Source of the DNA: a bacterium
Lineage (GTDB): Bacteria > UBA9089 > JASEGY01
NCBI GenBank assembly: GCA_030019105.1
Contig: JASEGY010000184.1
Location: 1 to 7,022, forward strand
DNA length: 7,022 bases
Direction of reading: 5' to 3'
Both the position numbers and the translations under genes were made by a program. Under the pieces are notes generated by a model. It was not told where the DNA came from and ran no database searches. It saw only the letters and a program-made list of their open reading frames with translations. Shown in pieces: positions 1 to 5,000 of this stretch. Each line of letters starts with the position of its first letter. The stretch's first letter is position 1.

Positions 1-83
1 TACATAGCCTATCTTGAATTCGCTTACCCCAAAATATTTATCTTAAGAGCTATAATTTAACATAAATCAGATTCAAAATCAAG

Positions 84-99
84 ATTTTTGAACAAAAAT
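84..99. repeat. Small A/T-rich inverted repeat upstream of the -35 box
   Basis: ATTTTTG and CAAAAAT form perfect 7-bp arms around a 2-bp spacer, ending 4 bp before the -35 hexamer of the ATPase promoter. It could act as an A/T-rich upstream promoter element or a minor protein site. A structure this short in AT-rich DNA can also arise by chance. Confidence 0.3.
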
Positions 100-103
100 T
101 TCC

Positions 104-132
104 TTGACAGACGAAAGAAACTATGTTATCAT
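104..132 (+). promoter_or_regulatory. Sigma-70 type promoter of the ATPase gene
   Basis: A perfect -35 hexamer TTGACA (104-109) is followed by a 17-bp spacer and the -10 hexamer TATCAT (127-132), one base from consensus. Transcription should start near 139, giving a leader of about 44 nt before the ATG at 183. The -10 box lies inside the left arm of a long palindrome, so a protein bound there would block the promoter. The fit to consensus suggests strong basal activity unless repressed. Confidence 0.75.
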
Positions 133-173
133 ACTTGATACTTATCAATATCGATAAGTATCAAATATGATAA
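126..173. promoter_or_regulatory. 48-bp near-perfect palindrome over promoter and leader (putative operator or cruciform site)
   Basis: The arms at 126-146 and 153-173 are 21 bp each and match at 20 of 21 positions (only C134/A165 fails), around the 6-bp spacer AATATC. The inner 12 bp (TTGATACTTATC / GATAAGTATCAA) are perfect. The palindrome covers the -10 box, the expected transcription start and the leader, and its end overlaps the first bases of the Shine-Dalgarno. RNA starting near 139 would contain only about 8 bp of the stem, so the full symmetry exists only in DNA. That favours a dimeric or tetrameric DNA-binding protein site, or a cruciform, over an RNA switch. No separate regulator gene is visible, so autoregulation by the ATPase is possible but inferred. 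Confidence 0.7.
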
Positions 174-179
174 GGAGGG
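172..179 (+). promoter_or_regulatory. Ribosome binding site of the ATPase gene
   Basis: AAGGAGGG contains the core GGAGG (174-178), which ends 4 nt before the ATG at 183. This is a strong but closely spaced Shine-Dalgarno. It supports that ATG as the start, and its first two bases are the last two of the palindrome. Confidence 0.8.
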
Positions 180-182
180 CTT

Positions 183-1742
183 ATGTTTGAATATTCCAGG
201 CCGGTTTTTGGTGAATCTTTTTTTAATCGCGAAAAAGAACTGGAGGAACTCCAGCATACTCTAAAGAGGTTAAGTAAGGAAGCCACTACTTACTTAGCCC
301 TCCTGGGGCCGCGAAAGATAGGAAAGACAAGTACACTTAACAAGTTTATAGATGAAATAGCGGATCCTAAAATAATGGCTTTCAAGATAGATTGTATGGA
401 GCGAAATACCCTTACCCTTGATTTCTTCTTAAACTATCTGATGAAGACCATTAGTGGTTTTACTGTGAAAAAGATAGGCCTTCCTATTGAAGGCGCTATG
501 CTGGATGAGGCAGATTTGATCGAAGCGGCCGGCAAGATGCAGAGTTTAAATCTGAGCAGCCTCAACAGGGCAATATCTATGTTGATTCGCCTCAAGAAAG
601 AACCAATATCTTTCGAGGCAATAAGCTTTATTGTTAATCTACCTGAAAGTATAGGTAAAGAGGCTGATTGCTCTTTTGTGGTGATAATAGATGAATTTCA
701 GGAACTATTTAAACTCAACAAATTTAAGCTTACCAGAGAAAGGATTGGAGATGTCTTTGCCTTCCTGAGAGCTAACTGGCAAAATCATACTCGCACAAAC
801 TACATCATCTCCGGTTCCCAAATTAGCATGCTAAAGAATCTATTGACTGACAGCAGTGCCCCTTTTTTTCAGCACTTCAAGATAATAAATGTGGGAGAAT
901 TTGCAGAAGATAAAGCAATCCGGATGTTAGAGGCGCTTTCAGCCGATACAGGCAAGAATATCCCGCCTGAGTTAATCAAAAAGATAATTAAGTTAGTAGG
1001 AGCTAATCCCTTTTATCTTCAGGTTATGGGAGAAGAACTTTGCCGTTATGAAATAATTGATGAGCAAGCATTAAAAATCGCATTGCAGGAAGTACTCTTT
1101 AATGAAACAGGAAAGCTTGCCCTCTATTTCCAGGATTTGATTAATAAGATTATTGGCCGCTCTTCATCTCTGGAAAACCTATTAATAAACATTGCCTGTC
1201 AGCCTTCTTCTCTGACAGAGTTAGCTAAATTGCAAAACACAAGTCCTGGTGGAATAAAAACCTGGCTTAATCGCATCCCGGACATCTTAATTAAAGAAAA
1301 CGAAAGATATCAGATTAAAGATGCTTGTTTATCCCTCTGGTTAGCCTCAAGGTCTTCCCTCAAGAATGTTTTTCCGGCCTTAACGCTTGGTGATGAAGCT
1401 GAAAAAAGAGTTGCTCAGAAGCTATCCAGATTAGGATTCCAGTTAGTTTATCAGTCTAAAGCATCAAGAGGCGCTTTTGATCTATTAGGAATAATGAATA
1501 CTAAGTGCCTTGGCATTCAAGTAAAAAGAGCTGAACTCCCACTTTACTTCAAAGGTGAAGAATTACAAAAGATAAAATACTGGGCCAAAGAGCTTAACTG
1601 GAAGCCTGTTATAGCAGTATATGATGGAGAAGAATGTTTCTTTTACTCCTTAGATGTCCTTGAATCAACCGGACAAATGTTTAAAATTGATAAGTCTACC
1701 CCTTACTTAGAGAATATATTAACCGAATTATCGATTACATAG
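183..1742 (+). CDS. Archaeal-type ATPase fused to a C-terminal Hjc-like PD-(D/E)XK nuclease
   Basis: This is a 519-residue cytoplasmic P-loop NTPase of the archaeal ATPase group (STAND/AAA-like). A family-typical FFNREKEL motif lies at residues 13-20. Walker A is GPRKIGKTS (42-50), and Walker B is VVIIDEFQEL with D170 and E171. The sensor-like segment is YIISGSQISML (207-217), and GANPFYL (273-279) is the usual lid motif. A winged-helix-like region spans about 330-385. Residues 402-490 resemble the Holliday junction resolvase Hjc: GDEAEKR carries E407, FDLLG carries D433 and IQVKR carries Q446 and K448, giving an E...D...QxK site. The usual Glu is Gln, as in Mrr-type enzymes. No signal peptide or membrane segment is visible. 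The gene has its own promoter and palindrome and no operon partner in the window. It is poorer in GC than the neighbouring gene, which suggests transfer. Related ATPases have been proposed to be mobile or selfish, but the biological role is unknown. Domain calls are firm; nuclease activity is inferred. Confidence 0.88.
   Translation: MFEYSRPVFGESFFNREKELEELQHTLKRLSKEATTYLALLGPRKIGKTSTLNKFIDEIADPKIMAFKIDCMERNTLTLDFFLNYLMKTISGFTVKKIGLPIEGAMLDEADLIEAAGKMQSLNLSSLNRAISMLIRLKKEPISFEAISFIVNLPESIGKEADCSFVVIIDEFQELFKLNKFKLTRERIGDVFAFLRANWQNHTRTNYIISGSQISMLKNLLTDSSAPFFQHFKIINVGEFAEDKAIRMLEALSADTGKNIPPELIKKIIKLVGANPFYLQVMGEELCRYEIIDEQALKIALQEVLFNETGKLALYFQDLINKIIGRSSSLENLLINIACQPSSLTELAKLQNTSPGGIKTWLNRIPDILIKENERYQIKDACLSLWLASRSSLKNVFPALTLGDEAEKRVAQKLSRLGFQLVYQSKASRGAFDLLGIMNTKCLGIQVKRAELPLYFKGEELQKIKYWAKELNWKPVIAVYDGEECFFYSLDVLESTGQMFKIDKSTPYLENILTELSIT
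1386..1652 (+). other. Region encoding the Hjc/Mrr-like nuclease domain
   Basis: Residues 402-490 of the ATPase align by eye with archaeal Hjc. They begin with a helix GDEAEKRVAQKLSRLGF carrying the metal-site Glu (E407, equivalent to Hjc E9). Next come a strand with D433, then IQVKR with Q446 and K448 at the Hjc E46 and K48 positions, then a Y-containing loop and helix (LYFKGEELQKIKYWA). A final hydrophobic strand, KPVIAVY, closes the fold. All active-site positions are filled, with one Glu-to-Gln change. The domain appears complete, not a remnant. Confidence 0.7.
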
Positions 1743-1776
1743 CTTAGCCGTTCATCTTACTGGTATTGTAAGCAGG

Positions 1777-1908
1777 CGATGGTCATCGTTTCGGCCACTC
1801 ACGAGCAATGTAGGGTGGGTGAAACAGAGTGGAACCCACCATATTGGTGGTTGGTGGGTTCCGCTGCGCTCCACCCACCCTACAAAATGGCCGAAACAAT
1901 GAACATCG
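1777..1908. repeat. 132-bp imperfect palindromic element (MITE/REP-like) in the convergent intergenic region
   Basis: Three nested pairs of arms are visible. The outer arms (1777-1797 / 1888-1908) match at 19 of 21 positions and include GTTTCGGCCA / TGGCCGAAAC. The middle arms (1809-1821 / 1872-1884) are a perfect 13 bp, TGTAGGGTGGGTG. The inner arms (1831-1841 / 1852-1862) are a perfect 11 bp, GGAACCCACCA, around a 10-nt loop. Internal loops separate the stems. From memory, the middle and inner sequence resembles a repeat seen between genes in many bacteria. There is no T-run, so it is not a classical terminator, although it could stop transcription or protect 3' ends. The open frames across it lack ribosome binding sites and are not genes. 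Confidence 0.75.
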
Positions 1909-1910
1909 TC

Positions 1911-2008
1911 CTAAGAGCCTATCCCAAAACCTATTTGCCGGGTAGCCGCAACGTTTTAGGTTGCGCAAGCTAAAGCCTGCGACTACCAGCTTTAGGATAG
2001 GCTCTAAG
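1911..2008. repeat. 98-bp second palindromic element
   Basis: The outer arms at 1911-1928 and 1991-2008 match at 16 of 18 positions, including an uninterrupted 11 bp (AGAGCCTATCC / GGATAGGCTCT). The inner arms at 1941-1950 and 1978-1987 match at 9 of 10 (GGTAGCCGCA / TGCGACTACC). TTTAG/CTAAA close a loop that contains the 8-bp palindrome TTGCGCAA. The element starts 2 bp after the preceding one and ends 16 bp before the macroglobulin stop codon. The inner segment recalls a repeat common in uncultured bacterial genomes, but this is unconfirmed. With its neighbour it fills nearly all of the 282-bp space between the converging genes. Confidence 0.7.
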
Positions 2009-2024
2009 AAGCCTCTCGGATCTA

Positions 2025-5000
2025 TCAATGGGACTTGTGGACGATGATCTCCTGCGTTCCTGATTCACCCTTTATTGAGGGATTATAGTACTCATAGACA
2101 CGCGAGGCCGGACTTTTTGCCTTTATCGGGAAACGGGCCTTCATCCTGTACTTGAGAATTACCGGCGCTTCCGGTTTCACCTCGCTCAGGTAAACGATGA
2201 CCTGTCGCCCGGTCGTGGAGTACTTCTCAATCGTCTTCTTAGCGGCCATATCCTTAAAATCCTCGCTCATCAAGTCAAATCCAGGCGGGATGCCTAAGTC
2301 CACAATAACCATCTTAGCTGTCTTATTCCGGTTGTTTCTTACCCGGGCGGCAGCGCTCAGGATATCGTTCTCTTTAAGTTTTGTCCGGTCGTAATCTATC
2401 TCGATGGTCATCGGCTCTTCTCCGTGTGGTTTATCCTGATACGGGACATAATACCGGCCCACCACCTGATAGAACATACTCCCCTCACCTTCCAGGGCAA
2501 GTTCGACCTTGTTCGCCTCAGGACGTGTCATATCGGCGAGGTCGATGATCTGAAGCAGATCGTTGTTGCTCGCATCGACCCGGATCTTCTTTATTTCCTT
2601 ATCATTCAGCTTAACAGTAACATCGGCCTCCACCTGGCGGGTCGATTCCTTGATCGACGTAATAAGCGCCCGCAACGCCTGGATGGTGGCCTGGGTGGAT
2701 TGCCAGGTGCCGTAAGAGTCTTTGCTCTTGACTAAATAATCGGTTATCCTGGAAATGAGGCCATGGTGCCGGCCGTATTTGAGAAGCGCCTGGCAGGCCA
2801 GAGCGGTTGTTTCGATTTCGGCGCATTTCCCGCGGCCGAAGGTCGGCGTTACTTCTTCCGTCTTCCAGTAAACAAGCTCACCCTCTTCGGTTCGCCGGTC
2901 AACAAGCTTCTTGATGATGCGTTCGGTCTCCTCAATATCAGGGTCGTAGCTTACAAAGGTGTTCGCGGCCAGAGCCAGGGTGTAATTATCGTTTATGCCG
3001 GCAAGCTCCTTCTTAAGGTAATTGATCCCTTTTCCCACTGCTTCTCCCCGGTTTTCGCTGACTACTAACGCCCAGGTAACATAAGCGGTGTTGCGGACTA
3101 CATCGTCAGTGAACTTATCGATCACGCCTTCAGAGATGCCTGCCTGAGAAGGTTTCCAGGAGCCGTCTTTCTCCTGCTGACTCAGCAGCCACTTCTGGGT
3201 GCGGTCTATGATTGCCGGATCGATTTCGTGAACCTTGGACATATCGTAGAACTCCATAAGGCCATAGGCAGTAAGGATATTATGAGCCGGCGGGTTGCCG
3301 AACCACTCAAATCCGCCGCCCGGCACTTCATAACTAAGAAGCCGCTGATACCCAAGATTAATGAAACCTTCCGCTTTCATTTCTATCTCCGGCGTGATCT
3401 GATTAGTTGATTTCATATAGTCGAGGACTAAAATATTGGGGTAAGTCACAGAAGATGTCTGCTCAAAACAGCCGAAGGGCATCCTGAATATCTTATCCAT
3501 TCCTTCGAGCACCTGGGCGAAGATTCCCGGGTATATCTTGACAAATATCTTGCTGGCTTCGGGAATTGCCTCTTTCGGGAAATTCACTTCAGCCGAGATA
3601 TTTTTCTCCAAACGGCCGGTATAATTGATGACTTGCTCTTCTCCGTTCGGTTCGACCTGGATGACACGTGAGATAGCATCACTCTTCCGGCTGCCCATGC
3701 CGTAGACCGTAAACTTGTGATGGCCTATCTTCCTGACCTTGACCGTGAAATAGACCACGCCGACCTCTCCCGGTTTCATCATTACTTCCTTCTCCGCCTC
3801 GTCTAACAGGTCAAACCAATCGCCCTCCTCCACCTTAAGGCTTATCTTCTGATCCTCCTTGAGGTAGTTATAAACAGCCACGGGCACAGAGACTTCATCC
3901 TCCTGAATAAGTGCGATGGGGAAGTCGATGTCAATAAAGAAATCCTGGAAGACCTTCAGCGGGAAGGTGCGGGAGCCAAGCGCGCCGTTAAGTGATGAGG
4001 CCATGCCGGTTAAACGCCAGGTAGTGATGGAATCGGCCAGCTTGATCTTCTTGAGGGCACGGCCGTCTTCATTCGTGATAAGCGAGGGTTCGAAGTGAAG
4101 CGTCTCCGGGAAGTATTTCCTCACCCGCGGCGCTTCCGGAGGAGCCGCCGCCGCTCCCTTGCCGCCACCTTCGCTGACTTCCGGTTCGGCAAGAAGCATC
4201 TCCTGCTCTACCATCATTTCCTCCGCAGGCGCAGCCATCATTATCATGTTGAGGTCCTGCCGCTCTCCCTTCATTAGAAACTGTCTTCCAGGCATTTCTC
4301 CTCTAAACGATATATCCGGCAAGACAATATCATCAGCAGTTCCTGCCTTTCCATCCGGCCCGGCCGAATGGAGGCGAAAACTGTGGAAGACCCGACAGCC
4401 TTTGCAAAGTGTCCCCTCAAACTTAAAAACATTGCCCCAGGGGTCTTTGATATCCTTCATCCCGAGCAGCCTCTCATCCACCAGGATTTGAAGGCTGAAG
4501 TCCTGATCCGGGGACCAGCCGATCCTATGGTAGTATGCTTCCTCATCTCTCTTGATCCGCTGTGAAAACTTCGCCAGGGCCTGCTGAATCTTCTCATACT
4601 TTTTCATTAGATATTGGGAAATATACTCCTGATACCCCTCTCCGCGGCGCTCTCGCTCATAAGTATTGACCTTGATATCGTACTGACCGATACCTTCTGC
4701 CGCGGCTAAAAGTACCCGGGCCGCTTTTTCCCTGTTCTCCGCCGCATCGAGCCCGGGTTCAGGCGGGAGGATAACCACATTCTCCATCTCGTAGCCGTGT
4801 ATCTCATACCGCGGTTTAAGCAGCTCCTGCTCCAGATAGAAATAGACCTTTTCCATCCCGGGCTGCATCTCCTGCAGGGCAAAAACGCTCTCATCGACGA
4901 TCATAAATCCTAAAGCTGAAAGAACCGGCCGGCCTTCGCTGTCCGCCACTTTGAAATGAAGCTCAGCCTCCTCGCCAGGCAGATAAACGGTTTTATCGGT

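Noticed and set aside
1..60. Open frame from the left edge to TAA at 58-60, possible tail of an upstream gene
   Set aside because: Only 19 codons without a stop; this length is common by chance and the residues show no recognisable motif.
139..182. Riboswitch or translational hairpin in the ATPase leader
   Set aside because: The leader from the expected start is about 44 nt with only an 8-bp stem that leaves the Shine-Dalgarno free. The long symmetry lies partly upstream of the transcript.
1777..2008. CRISPR array or tRNA-like structure
   Set aside because: The repeats are inverted, not direct with regular spacers. There is no cloverleaf with an anticodon arm and T-loop.
1743..2024. Rho-independent terminators for the two convergent genes
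   Set aside because: The palindromes make strong hairpins, but none is followed by a T-run on either strand. The CTTAC/GTAAG stem at 1756-1772 is only 5 bp.
1779..2028. Open frames on both strands between the two main genes (about 64 and 81 codons)
   Set aside because: They run through the two palindromic elements, lack ribosome binding sites and show no recognisable protein pattern. They are by-products of the repeats.
4159..4491. 110-codon plus-strand frame opposite the macroglobulin gene, and similar antisense frames
   Set aside because: They are antisense shadows of a clearly coding frame with no independent ribosome binding site or family motifs.
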